Made by a program: the position numbers and the translations under genes
DNA from: Armatimonadota bacterium
GTDB lineage: Bacteria; Armatimonadota; Fimbriimonadia; Fimbriimonadales; Fimbriimonadaceae
Reading direction: 5' to 3'
Length of the DNA stretch: 64,000 bases
Assembly: GCA_018268355.1 (NCBI GenBank)
Contig: JAFDWR010000001.1
Span: 1,175,985-1,239,984, forward strand
Shown here: positions 19,002 to 27,580 of the stretch, one piece after another
Layout: every line of letters begins with the position of its first letter
Numbering within the stretch: the first letter of the stretch is position 1
The notes under the pieces: model-generated
Database searches by the model: none
Seen by the model: the letters and a program-made list of their open reading frames with translations, nothing else
What the model was told of the DNA's origin: nothing

Positions 19002-22000
19002 CTACTGATTGCCGATCTTCGCCGACCCCGTGCGGGCGAGCTTGCCCCAGCCGCCTCGGCGACCGGTGACCGCCTGGAACAGCGAGCGAAGCATCACCCA
19101 ATACAGCAGTTGCCGGTAGCAGAACCGCTGCACGATGAGCCACCGAAGCGGCCTCGGCGATTCACCTTCCCACCGGTAGCTCAGCCAGCCAACCAGCATC
19201 TCCATCGCGGTGAACACGGTGAAGAGGATCAGCATCGACGACCATTGGTGCAGCGCCTGTTGGTACGGCTGCCAGTCCTTCGTGTACGCCGATTCGTGGC
19301 GCGCGGTCAGGAGCAGCCCAATTGTCGAGGTGAACAGCTGCAGGTCGATGAGCGGGGCAAGAATCTGGAAGGCGACTTGGAAGATCCAAAGCATCGGGAG
19401 CGCGAGCCAGCCAAACCAGCCATAACGGAAGAGCGCGCCGCGATGCTTCCATAGGCATTGGAAGGTGCCCATCGACCATCGGAATCGCTGCTTGACGAGC
19501 GCGCCGAGCGTTTCGGGTGCTTCGGTGTAGGCCTTCGACCGCGATTCGGTCCGGATCTCGTAGCCCGCGCGGTGGAGTCGCCACGTGAGGTCCATGTCCT
19601 CGGCGAGGGTGTCGGTTTGGTAGCCTCCGACCTCTTCGACCGCCGACTTTCGCCATGCGCCAATCGCGCCAGGAACGACGGTGATCGAGTCCAGAAGGTC
19701 GTAGGCACGGCGGTCCAGGTTTTGGCTCGTGGTGTATTCCAGCGACTGCCAGTCGGTCACCATCGTGCCCGCGTTCCCAACCTTCACGTTGCCGGCGACC
19801 GCGCCGACCTTGGGGTCGGCAAAGTGGTCCACAAGGCTCGAAACCGCATCCTTCGCGAGGAGGGTGTCGGCGTCGACGCAGAAGAGGATTTCGCCCTTGG
19901 CCTCCTTCAGGCCGAGATTGAGGGCAGCGGCCTTGCCGCCATTCGGAACCGTGATCAGGCGGACGCGCGGGTCGTCGCCATAGGCCTTCTTCACTTCCTC
20001 CGAGGTGCCATCTTGGCTGCCGTCGTCAATGACAATCAACTCGTCGGGCGGGGGATCGCAGGCAAGGATGCTCTCCAGCGTCTTGACGATCACCTTTTCC
20101 TCGTTGTAGGCGGCGACCAATGCGGTGACCTTGGGGCGCGGTTGAATCGGCGCGGGAGCCGGTCGCCGACGGTGCAAAAGAGCCAGCGGCGTAATCAGCA
20201 GCATCCGCAGGATGCCGATGAGAATTGCCGCGCTGAAGCCAGCGGCGAGGATCCACTGAATCACGTAGGTCGCGGTGAACCAAGCCTTGTCGAGACCGAC
20301 GAGGGCCAGGTCCTTCGCGGAAACCGCAGGCATCACCGCTTCGCGGTTTGAGTTCATCAGCGCGGAAACCGTGACGAGTTGGATGCCCTTTTTCTTCAGG
20401 AGCGGAATGGCGATCTTCAGCGCGGCGACGGTCGCGGTGCGGTCGCCCCCCGCATCATGGAGCAACACGCAGTTGCCACTTCCTTTCTCCGCCGCCTTGA
20501 GGATGACCTCGACGATGTGGTCGACGGTGACTCCCGGTTGCCAGTCGGTGGGGTCGATGGACTCGCCGACCGTCACATAGCCGAGCTTCGCGGAGTCGAG
20601 GAGCGGCTTCACTTCTTCGTAGCTCGTCGGTTCCGAGTCCGCGTTATAAGGGGGCCGGAAGAGGATCGTCGAACGACCGAGGATCGATTGGATGATCCGC
20701 TGGGTGGCGTTCAGTTCCAGTTCGACGCGCAGGCTCGACTCACGACCGAGGTTCGGGTGGGTGTAAGTGTGCGAACCGACTTCGTGACCCTCGTTCCACA
20801 TCCGGCTGACGAGGGCGGGGTATCGCTCGGCATTTTCACCAACGATGAAGAAGGTTGCAGGGACGCCGTTCTCCTTCAGCACATTGAGGATGTCGCCGGT
20901 GTAGGCGGGATCGGGTCCGTCGTCAAAGGTCAGCGCGATCTGGCGCTTCTTCTTCCCTTCTCGCTCGATCGTGATCGGCCTCGCCCAACTCTCCTCGGCC
21001 ATGTAGACGATCAGCCCACTTTCGGGGTCAATCTCCAGGCTGCGCTTGCCGGTGGCGGGCTCACTCTTGACCTTGAGGATCTCGCCCTCGCCCTCATAGT
21101 CAACCGAGTAAGGGTAGCTGACCTCCTTGAGGTCGTCGGCGGCATCGGGTGAGAAGGCTTTCCAATAGGTGGGGTCTTCGCTGCCGAGCACCCAGAGCGC
21201 GGTCTGGTCAACCCCGAGCCGCTTCGCGATGGCGATCTGGTTGTAGGCCGACATCGCGTCGAGCAGCCAAACGTCGTGGGAGTCGCCCTTGTCGTCTTCA
21301 TAGCTGAACTTGCGGTTCAGTGCCTTGGGATCAACCTGAATGACGCTTTCGGGGTCTTCGTCCTCGTGGTTGTCCATCGCGATTGTCATCGCTTCTTGGA
21401 AGGTGATCGCGTCGGCATTCGTGGAGCCTCGCTTCCAGTCATAGGCATAGCTGCCAATGCCAATGACCAGCTTCCCCTTCGGCACGGTCTCTAGGGCGGA
21501 CTCGATCCGAGCGAGCGACCAGTCCGCGCTGGCGATGGGACCGGCGGGGCCCGTCTCCCAGTGCTCGTCATAGGTCATGAGGACGACGTGATCCACGCGC
21601 GCGGCAATCGCGGCCCGAGGCACCTCTTCGCGACCCGCTTCCAAGGTGATCTCGACCGACTTGCCCGGAATCGCCTTTCGGTAGGCGTCGAGGAAGGCAG
21701 GAACCTTGGCCCAGTCCTCATCCTCCAGGCTCTCGAAGTCGAACAGAACGCCGGGGAAATTGTTCTTGGTGAGGAAGACTTTGAGCTTTTCAAAGAACTG
21801 CTGTTGCACCGGGCCGGGCTGGAGGAGGGGCCGCGCGCGCTTGGCCTGGAAGTCGCCTTCGATGGCGTTGTCGATCATCGGGATGATCGTCAGGCCGGTC
21901 GTCTTCGCGATGTCGAGGACGTCCTTGTTGTGGGGCGTGATGTCGGGGTCCCAGTCGCGGAAATCCAGCTCGCCGGGTTGGTTGGAAAGGTGGAGCCATG

Positions 22001-22385
22001 CCGAATAGAGCCGATTGATCTCGCTCGCGTGGGCACGGAGGGAGTACAGACCGGTCTCCTGCCACGGCGCATAGAACGCGGCCTTGACTGCCCCACCGCG
22101 TGGTTCGATGACCGGCTTGGTCACCGCCGAGAGCTTCTTGAGCTGGCTCACCGCCGCATCGGACTTCGAGATCAGAATCGCTCGTTGTCGGGAGATGGGT
22201 GGCGTCGTTCGTTCCGAGCGATGGCGGAGGAGGTGGTCGCTGAGAAGGGGGATTTCGGGCTTGGAGAAGAGGCTGTAGCAGAAGAGTCCGCCCGTCACGA
22301 TCACCACAAGGAACAGGACCCGGAGGACGTTGACGACGACCTTCTGTCGCTTCCCCGTCGGGTCAAAAAAGACGTGCGAACTCAT
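19002..22385 (-). CDS. GH18-like / polysaccharide deacetylase / family 2 glycosyltransferase fusion protein
   Basis: A 1127-residue membrane protein with four parts: membrane anchor at about 17-37; GH18-like (YdhD/YaaH type) domain at about 100-430 with LFDFES (Asp216, Glu218) and VVLMTYDEHW; NodB deacetylase at about 480-680 with TFDDGPDP from 486 and HTYTHPN at 539-545; membrane helix about 705-735; and GT2 synthase at about 750-1000 with DD at 787-788, DAD at 838-840, EDMD at 929-932 and the processive QRFRW at 966-970, then more membrane helices. The set suggests synthesis, deacetylation and trimming of an exported beta-linked N-acetylhexosamine polymer. Product inferred only. The start has no clear Shine-Dalgarno. 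Confidence 0.9.
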   Translation of the reverse strand: MSSHVFFDPTGKRQKVVVNVLRVLFLVVIVTGGLFCYSLFSKPEIPLLSDHLLRHRSERTTPPISRQRAILISKSDAAVSQLKKLSAVTKPVIEPRGGAVKAAFYAPWQETGLYSLRAHASEINRLYSAWLHLSNQPGELDFRDWDPDITPHNKDVLDIAKTTGLTIIPMIDNAIEGDFQAKRARPLLQPGPVQQQFFEKLKVFLTKNNFPGVLFDFESLEDEDWAKVPAFLDAYRKAIPGKSVEITLEAGREEVPRAAIAARVDHVVLMTYDEHWETGPAGPIASADWSLARIESALETVPKGKLVIGIGSYAYDWKRGSTNADAITFQEAMTIAMDNHEDEDPESVIQVDPKALNRKFSYEDDKGDSHDVWLLDAMSAYNQIAIAKRLGVDQTALWVLGSEDPTYWKAFSPDAADDLKEVSYPYSVDYEGEGEILKVKSEPATGKRSLEIDPESGLIVYMAEESWARPITIEREGKKKRQIALTFDDGPDPAYTGDILNVLKENGVPATFFIVGENAERYPALVSRMWNEGHEVGSHTYTHPNLGRESSLRVELELNATQRIIQSILGRSTILFRPPYNADSEPTSYEEVKPLLDSAKLGYVTVGESIDPTDWQPGVTVDHIVEVILKAAEKGSGNCVLLHDAGGDRTATVAALKIAIPLLKKKGIQLVTVSALMNSNREAVMPAVSAKDLALVGLDKAWFTATYVIQWILAAGFSAAILIGILRMLLITPLALLHRRRPAPAPIQPRPKVTALVAAYNEEKVIVKTLESILACDPPPDELIVIDDGSQDGTSEEVKKAYGDDPRVRLITVPNGGKAAALNLGLKEAKGEILFCVDADTLLAKDAVSSLVDHFADPKVGAVAGNVKVGNAGTMVTDWQSLEYTTSQNLDRRAYDLLDSITVVPGAIGAWRKSAVEEVGGYQTDTLAEDMDLTWRLHRAGYEIRTESRSKAYTEAPETLGALVKQRFRWSMGTFQCLWKHRGALFRYGWFGWLALPMLWIFQVAFQILAPLIDLQLFTSTIGLLLTARHESAYTKDWQPYQQALHQWSSMLILFTVFTAMEMLVGWLSYRWEGESPRPLRWLIVQRFCYRQLLYWVMLRSLFQAVTGRRGGWGKLARTGSAKIGNQ

Positions 22386-22425
22386 GCATCCAGTGCAACC
22401 GGTTCTAACCTAGCGTCGGTTCCGA

Positions 22426-23034
22426 TCAACTGAGTTGCAGAAGGGCATCTTCGCCCTGATACGACCAGTGATTGACCTTGGGGGTCACGGAGAAGCCGAC
22501 CATTTCCGCCTCGTCAAACGGTCCCGGGACTTCGGCGTCCTTGAGCCAGTGGTCGACTTCGCCGGGCAAGAGCATGCAGGGCATTCGGTCGTGGACCTCG
22601 GCCACGGTCTGGTTCGGGCCGGTTGTGAGGATGACAAAGTGGACCTGGCCCTTGTCGTCCTCATCGTAAACCCCGGCGAACGCGAACGGCTGGGCACCTT
22701 TCCGTTGGAAGAGCCGGGGGAGCTTCTGCGAGCCTTCCGTTTTCCATTCAAAGAACCCGGTGGCGGGGATCACGCATCGCTTCGACTTCGCGAGGGGCGC
22801 AAAGGTGCGGGTGGTGGCGAGGGTTTCGCTTCGCGCGTTGATGAGGAGGCGCTTCGGGTCCCATTTCGCGGTCAAGCCCCACTCGGCGGGTACGAGATGG
22901 TGGTTGGCGAGCAAGATCGGCATGACCTGCTTCGGCGCGATGTTCACCCGTGGCTCGAACTCAAAAGCGTCAACGATGTCGAAGAGGCTCTTGAGCTGTT
23001 GCTCGTTGGCAATCAAGCTGTAGCGCGCGCACAT
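22426..23034 (-). CDS. SRAP domain protein (YedK/HMCES family)
   Basis: SRAP proteins form a covalent thiazolidine link with abasic sites in single-stranded DNA. The required residues are present: Cys2 (sequence MCARYS), the NARSET loop, Glu in GFFEW near 95, and His in the EVHDRMP motif near 148-154. At 202 aa it is of normal length. Its ATG overlaps the TolC stop by one base (TGATG), so it is translated as the last gene of the efflux operon, an odd place for a DNA-damage protein. The GT2 fusion gene follows after 40 bp. Confidence 0.94.
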   Translation of the reverse strand: MCARYSLIANEQQLKSLFDIVDAFEFEPRVNIAPKQVMPILLANHHLVPAEWGLTAKWDPKRLLINARSETLATTRTFAPLAKSKRCVIPATGFFEWKTEGSQKLPRLFQRKGAQPFAFAGVYDEDDKGQVHFVILTTGPNQTVAEVHDRMPCMLLPGEVDHWLKDAEVPGPFDEAEMVGFSVTPKVNHWSYQGEDALLQLS

Positions 23035-24392
23035 CAGTTCAGGATAGTGCCCATCGCCCTTTGGAGGGCGATTTTCGCGCGAAAAACGTCGATCGCAGCC
23101 ACGGCGAGGTTTCGCTCTGCACTCACGAGCTGGCTCTGGGCATCGGTGATCTCGAGGAACTGTCCGACGCCGCCCTCATAGCGGCCGTTTGAGATTCGGA
23201 CCAGCTCACGGGCGTTCGCGACGCCGACTTCAGCGGTTTGCTTGCGCAGGGTCGCGTTAGAGAGGTCGAGTCCCGCCTGGATGACATCCGAGATGACGAG
23301 CTGGGTCGATTGGGTCAGATTAGCGACCGCCGATTGGAAGTTGCCGAGGGCGACCGCAGTCTGGCCGCGGGTCGCGCCACCGTCGCCGAAGGTCCAATTC
23401 AGGAGCACTGCCAGGCTGCCACTCCGACTCGAAAAGGGGTCGCCGACGCCGCGACCCGAATAGGCCGCGACAAGAAGGAGGGTCGGCACGTTGGTTTTCT
23501 TGGCCACATCGAGGGCGTAGCGGGCTTGGTTCAAGTCGGCCCTCGCCGAGCGGAGCTCGGGGCGATTCTTCAGGGCAAGGTCCATCCTCGCCTGGGGATC
23601 GGCGTCCACGTCGTCCACCTGGGCGTCGCCGATCGAGAGCTTTTGCCGTGGGTCGGCGCCCATCGAAAGGAGCAGATTGACCTCCGAGGCAAGCTCATCA
23701 GCCTGGGCGTTGGTGAGCTGCGCAACGGCGTCGGCAAGGGTGGCCTTCGCGCGGACCATGTCGCTGGGCGCGCCGAGCCCAACCGCCACGCGAGCCTGGG
23801 ACAACCCCAGCTGACTCTGGCGATTCTTGACGTTGTTCTCCGCGATCACCACGAGCTGCTTGGCGAGGAGAACCGTGTAGTAGGCGTTCGCGACCCGGAA
23901 GGCGACGTCTTGGCGCACCCGGGCAAGGTCCGCCTCGGCGGAGCGGACGCCTTCGGTCTGGGCCTTCACCAGCGAGGGCGTGCGGCCGAAATCATACAGC
24001 AGTTGGTTCGCGGAGAGGCCGAGACTGCTGCGCCATCCCACGCCGCCCCCGTTCACGCTGGTGAAACTTCCGCCCAGGCTCGCCGAATTGGTGAACGAGA
24101 GGTTCAACCCGACGGTCGGATTCAGGCCGGTTTGGGCAAGTACTCGACGACCTTGCGCCGCTTGCAAGAACCCGCGCGACGAAAGGACCAATGGCTGGTT
24201 GATGAGAGCAAAGTCGATCGCGCTCTTCAGCGAGAGCTCGCCCGCGGGGAGCTTCGCCCCACCGACCGCGAGGTCTGGAAGCACGAGCGGCGGCGGGAGC
24301 TTGACGTCGGGCGTTTGGGGCACCTTGGCCGGGGTTTGCGCCGCACTCCAACCCACGACGGCAAGGGCAAGAACAGAGAAACCAAGCTTCAT
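23034..24392 (-). CDS. tolC: TolC family outer-membrane efflux protein
   Basis: The 452-residue protein has a signal peptide (about 1-19), two repeated coiled-coil/beta halves typical of outer membrane efflux factors (first half about 55-235, second about 265-450), and the repeated ASN/ALA-rich helices ending in YEGGVGQFLEITDAQSQLVSAERN, which is a strong OEP-family marker. It forms the exit duct of the RND pump encoded upstream. Its start overlaps the RND stop by 4 bp (ATGA). Confidence 0.93.
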   Translation of the reverse strand: MKLGFSVLALAVVGWSAAQTPAKVPQTPDVKLPPPLVLPDLAVGGAKLPAGELSLKSAIDFALINQPLVLSSRGFLQAAQGRRVLAQTGLNPTVGLNLSFTNSASLGGSFTSVNGGGVGWRSSLGLSANQLLYDFGRTPSLVKAQTEGVRSAEADLARVRQDVAFRVANAYYTVLLAKQLVVIAENNVKNRQSQLGLSQARVAVGLGAPSDMVRAKATLADAVAQLTNAQADELASEVNLLLSMGADPRQKLSIGDAQVDDVDADPQARMDLALKNRPELRSARADLNQARYALDVAKKTNVPTLLLVAAYSGRGVGDPFSSRSGSLAVLLNWTFGDGGATRGQTAVALGNFQSAVANLTQSTQLVISDVIQAGLDLSNATLRKQTAEVGVANARELVRISNGRYEGGVGQFLEITDAQSQLVSAERNLAVAAIDVFRAKIALQRAMGTILN

Positions 24393-27300
24393 TCGCTCAC
24401 CTCGCGACTGGCCACCGCGCCCACCGTCGGTTCAACACCGAGCGCGGGAGCGAGGTCCATCGGCTGGCCGCCCTTGCCCTTGGTGACGAGGTCATCCACG
24501 ACGACATAGACCGCCGGAACGATCAAGAGGGTGAGAAGAGTCGAGCTGATCAAGCCGCCAATCACCGCAGTGGCGAGCGGGACATAGAGCTCGGAGCCTG
24601 AGCCGAGGCTCAGGGCGAGCGGCATCATGCCGAGGATCGCGGAAAGGGTCGTCATGAGGATGGGGCGAAGTCGGTTGGGTCCTGCGCGGAGCAGCGCCTC
24701 GTCGCGCGGCACGCCTTCGGCGCGCATCTGGTTCGTCGCCTCGACGAGCAGGATGCCGTTTTTCACGACGATACCAATGAGCATGAGCAGCCCGATAAAC
24801 GCGGTGAGGCCAAACGAACGTCCGGTGAGGAACAGCGCGAGGACGAGCCCAATCACGCAAAGCGGCGCGGAGACGAGCACGACAATCGGGAAGACAAACG
24901 ACTCGAACTGCGTCGCGAGCAGCATGTAGATGAGCGCGATGGCAAGGACGACGGCGAGTCCGAGACCTGAGTATTCCTTCGCCTTCTGCTGCTGGTTTAC
25001 GCCGAACTGCCAATACGTGCCCGTGGGGAACGAGACCTTGCTGAGCGCCTTTTCGACATCGGCTTGGACCTCGCTCTCAGGTCGGTCGAGGAGCTGGCCA
25101 CCGACGTTGATCATGCGCTGGCGATTCTGGCGCGTGATCTGGTTCGGGCCGACATCGAACTTTGCATTGGCGACCTGGCCGAGGGTGATCGCGGGCTCGG
25201 TGCGGCCGTTCGTGATCGGCAGGTTCCTGAGGTCATCGAGGCTTTGCCGTCGCTCAAACGGGACCTGGACATAGATCGGAATCTGGAAGCCCTTTTCTTG
25301 ATAGTAGGAGCTGAGCTGGCCGGTGGTGGCCGCGTTGATCGTCGCCGCAACGTCGGCAAAGTCCACTCCGAGCACGCCGGATTGGGTTCGGTCGATCTCC
25401 CAGCGAATCTCAGGAAGCGCGTCTTGAACCTGGAGGTCCACGTTTTGCAGACCAGGGATATCGCTGATTGCGGCTTGGGCTGAGCGCGCCGCCTTCGTCA
25501 GCTCTTCGAGGTCGGTGCCGTAGACGTCGATGCTAAAGCCAGTGTTCGCGCCGAGGACGTTCTGGACGACGTCGAGCGTGCTCACCTGGACCCGCGCACC
25601 CGCAATGCTGCCGAAGGACCGCTGGAGTCGCTTCACCACGTCGGCAGTGCTCGACTTACGATTCGCCTTGAGGCGGATCGTCGCCGAACCTTCTTGGGGT
25701 GGTGCGCCGCCGCTGCCACGAAGGCCAATGTTTGCTCCCGCACCGGCGAGGATGGTGTCGACGTCGGGATCCTTAGCCAGGATCGCCTCAACCGTGCGCA
25801 TGGTGGCGTCGGTCTTCTCAAGCGTGGTGCCGATGGGCAGCTTCAGGCGGACGTTGATGTTGCCGCTGTCGGTCGCGGGGAACTGCTCCTTCCCCACCAG
25901 CGGCCAGATCAGCCCCGCCGCGCCAAGGGTCAGAATACCGAGCCCGATGACCCACCACCTTCGGGGAAGCACCCAGGTGAGGGTGCGTCGATAGGCGTGG
26001 TCAAGTCGATCAATCCGCGCGCCAACCTTGTCGAAGGCTCGCACGAGCAGGCTAACCTTTCCGGTTCGGAGTTCGGGGTGGAACTCCTCGCGGACTTCCT
26101 TTTCGGAGATCATCCGCGCCGCGAGCATCGGGACAATCGTGGTCGCGTCGAGGAGCGAGACCGCGATCGAGAAGATCACGACCATCGCGAACTGGGTGAA
26201 AACCTGACCCGATTGGCCCTTGATGAGGAGCAGCGGCAGGAACACGATCATGACCGTGAACGTGGACGCGAGGACCGCGCTGAGGATCTCCTGGGTGCCC
26301 TTCACCGCTGCTTCTGCCGCGCGCATGTTGTCCTTTTCGATGTGCCGATAGATGTTTTCGAGCACGACGATGGCGTCATCAACGATAAGACCAGTGGCAA
26401 GCGCAAGGCCCGACAGCGAGATGGAGTTCAACGTGTAGCCGCAGAAATAGAGCAGCGAGAACGTCGAAACGATCGAGATCGGGATGGAAAGCGCGACAAC
26501 GAAGGTGCTGCGCAGGTTGCGGAGGAAGAAGGTGATGATGATGACCGCGAGCACGCCGCCGATGACCGCGGTTTCTTTCAGGTCATCGATGGAACGCTCG
26601 ACGAAGCCCGCCTGGTCATAGATGAGGTTGAACTTCAGGTCTGGGTTGCGCGACTCAATACTACGCAGCACGTCCTGGACGGCGCGGCTGGTCTCAATCG
26701 TGTTTGCGTCGCTCTGCTTGGTGACGCTGAGAACGACGGCCGGCTTACTATCGAGCCTGGTGTAGCTGGTGATCTCGGGGGTGGCGTCGCGGACGGTGGC
26801 GACTTCGGCGAGGGTGATCGGCTTGCCGTTGACGGTAGAAATCGGCACCTTGCGGAGGTCATCCAGCGACTTGAAGTAACCATAGCTGCGCAGGTTGTAG
26901 CGCGTCTTTCCCTGAATCGCGGAACCCGCCGGTAGGGCGAGGTTTTCGCTTTGAAGCTTGCGGCTGACGTCGGCGAGGGTCAAGTTGTAGGCGCGCAGCT
27001 TCTCAGGCGTGATTTCAACCAGGATCGCACGGTCTTGTGAGCCCGAAATCGTGACCGAGGCCACGCCGCCCGCCGCTTCGATCTGTGGGCTCAGCTCGTT
27101 GTTCATCCGCTCGCGGAGCTTAACGAGGTCGCCGTTCGCGGGGACCACGCCGTAGATCAGGATCGGCTGGGTGCTGGGGTCGAACTTGAAGATCGTCGGC
27201 GAGCTGATGTTCGGGTCATTCGGGAACCGCCCCTGGGCTCGCTGGACCTGCTGGAAGACGTCAATCGATGCCTTGTCGACGTCGACGCCATAGTTGAACT

Positions 27301-27580
27301 GCGCTCGCACGAAGACCGAGCCTTGACTCGCTGTCGTTGAGACCAGGTAGAGGCCACGGACGGTGCTGAGCGACTGCTCGAGCGGACGCGCGATGCGGGC
27401 CTCCATCTCCTCGGGCGAGGTGTTCGGCCAGTTCACGTTGACCGCGACGGTGGGGATATCCACCTTCGGCAGCAAGTCGACCGGGAGTCGAAGCAGACAG
27501 ATAAATCCAAGCAAGACGAGCGCGGCGATGCGCATCGTCACCGCGACGGGACGAGTGACGGCAAATTTGCCGACGTTCAC
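24389..27580 (-). CDS. RND efflux pump inner-membrane transporter (HAE1/AcrB-like)
   Basis: At 1063 aa this is a full-length RND transporter with 12 expected membrane helices and two large periplasmic loops. Visible marks are the N-terminal FAVTRPVAVTM helix, DLLPKVDIPTVAV, the TM4 proton-relay GLIVDDAIVVLEN with the two aspartates, and the C-terminal half GLLMLIGIVVKNGILLVEATN. It drives proton-coupled export of hydrophobic drugs or lipids. It sits between MFP and TolC genes with 4-bp overlaps on both sides. Substrate unknown. Confidence 0.95.
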   Translation of the reverse strand: MNVGKFAVTRPVAVTMRIAALVLLGFICLLRLPVDLLPKVDIPTVAVNVNWPNTSPEEMEARIARPLEQSLSTVRGLYLVSTTASQGSVFVRAQFNYGVDVDKASIDVFQQVQRAQGRFPNDPNISSPTIFKFDPSTQPILIYGVVPANGDLVKLRERMNNELSPQIEAAGGVASVTISGSQDRAILVEITPEKLRAYNLTLADVSRKLQSENLALPAGSAIQGKTRYNLRSYGYFKSLDDLRKVPISTVNGKPITLAEVATVRDATPEITSYTRLDSKPAVVLSVTKQSDANTIETSRAVQDVLRSIESRNPDLKFNLIYDQAGFVERSIDDLKETAVIGGVLAVIIITFFLRNLRSTFVVALSIPISIVSTFSLLYFCGYTLNSISLSGLALATGLIVDDAIVVLENIYRHIEKDNMRAAEAAVKGTQEILSAVLASTFTVMIVFLPLLLIKGQSGQVFTQFAMVVIFSIAVSLLDATTIVPMLAARMISEKEVREEFHPELRTGKVSLLVRAFDKVGARIDRLDHAYRRTLTWVLPRRWWVIGLGILTLGAAGLIWPLVGKEQFPATDSGNINVRLKLPIGTTLEKTDATMRTVEAILAKDPDVDTILAGAGANIGLRGSGGAPPQEGSATIRLKANRKSSTADVVKRLQRSFGSIAGARVQVSTLDVVQNVLGANTGFSIDVYGTDLEELTKAARSAQAAISDIPGLQNVDLQVQDALPEIRWEIDRTQSGVLGVDFADVAATINAATTGQLSSYYQEKGFQIPIYVQVPFERRQSLDDLRNLPITNGRTEPAITLGQVANAKFDVGPNQITRQNRQRMINVGGQLLDRPESEVQADVEKALSKVSFPTGTYWQFGVNQQQKAKEYSGLGLAVVLAIALIYMLLATQFESFVFPIVVLVSAPLCVIGLVLALFLTGRSFGLTAFIGLLMLIGIVVKNGILLVEATNQMRAEGVPRDEALLRAGPNRLRPILMTTLSAILGMMPLALSLGSGSELYVPLATAVIGGLISSTLLTLLIVPAVYVVVDDLVTKGKGGQPMDLAPALGVEPTVGAVASREVSE

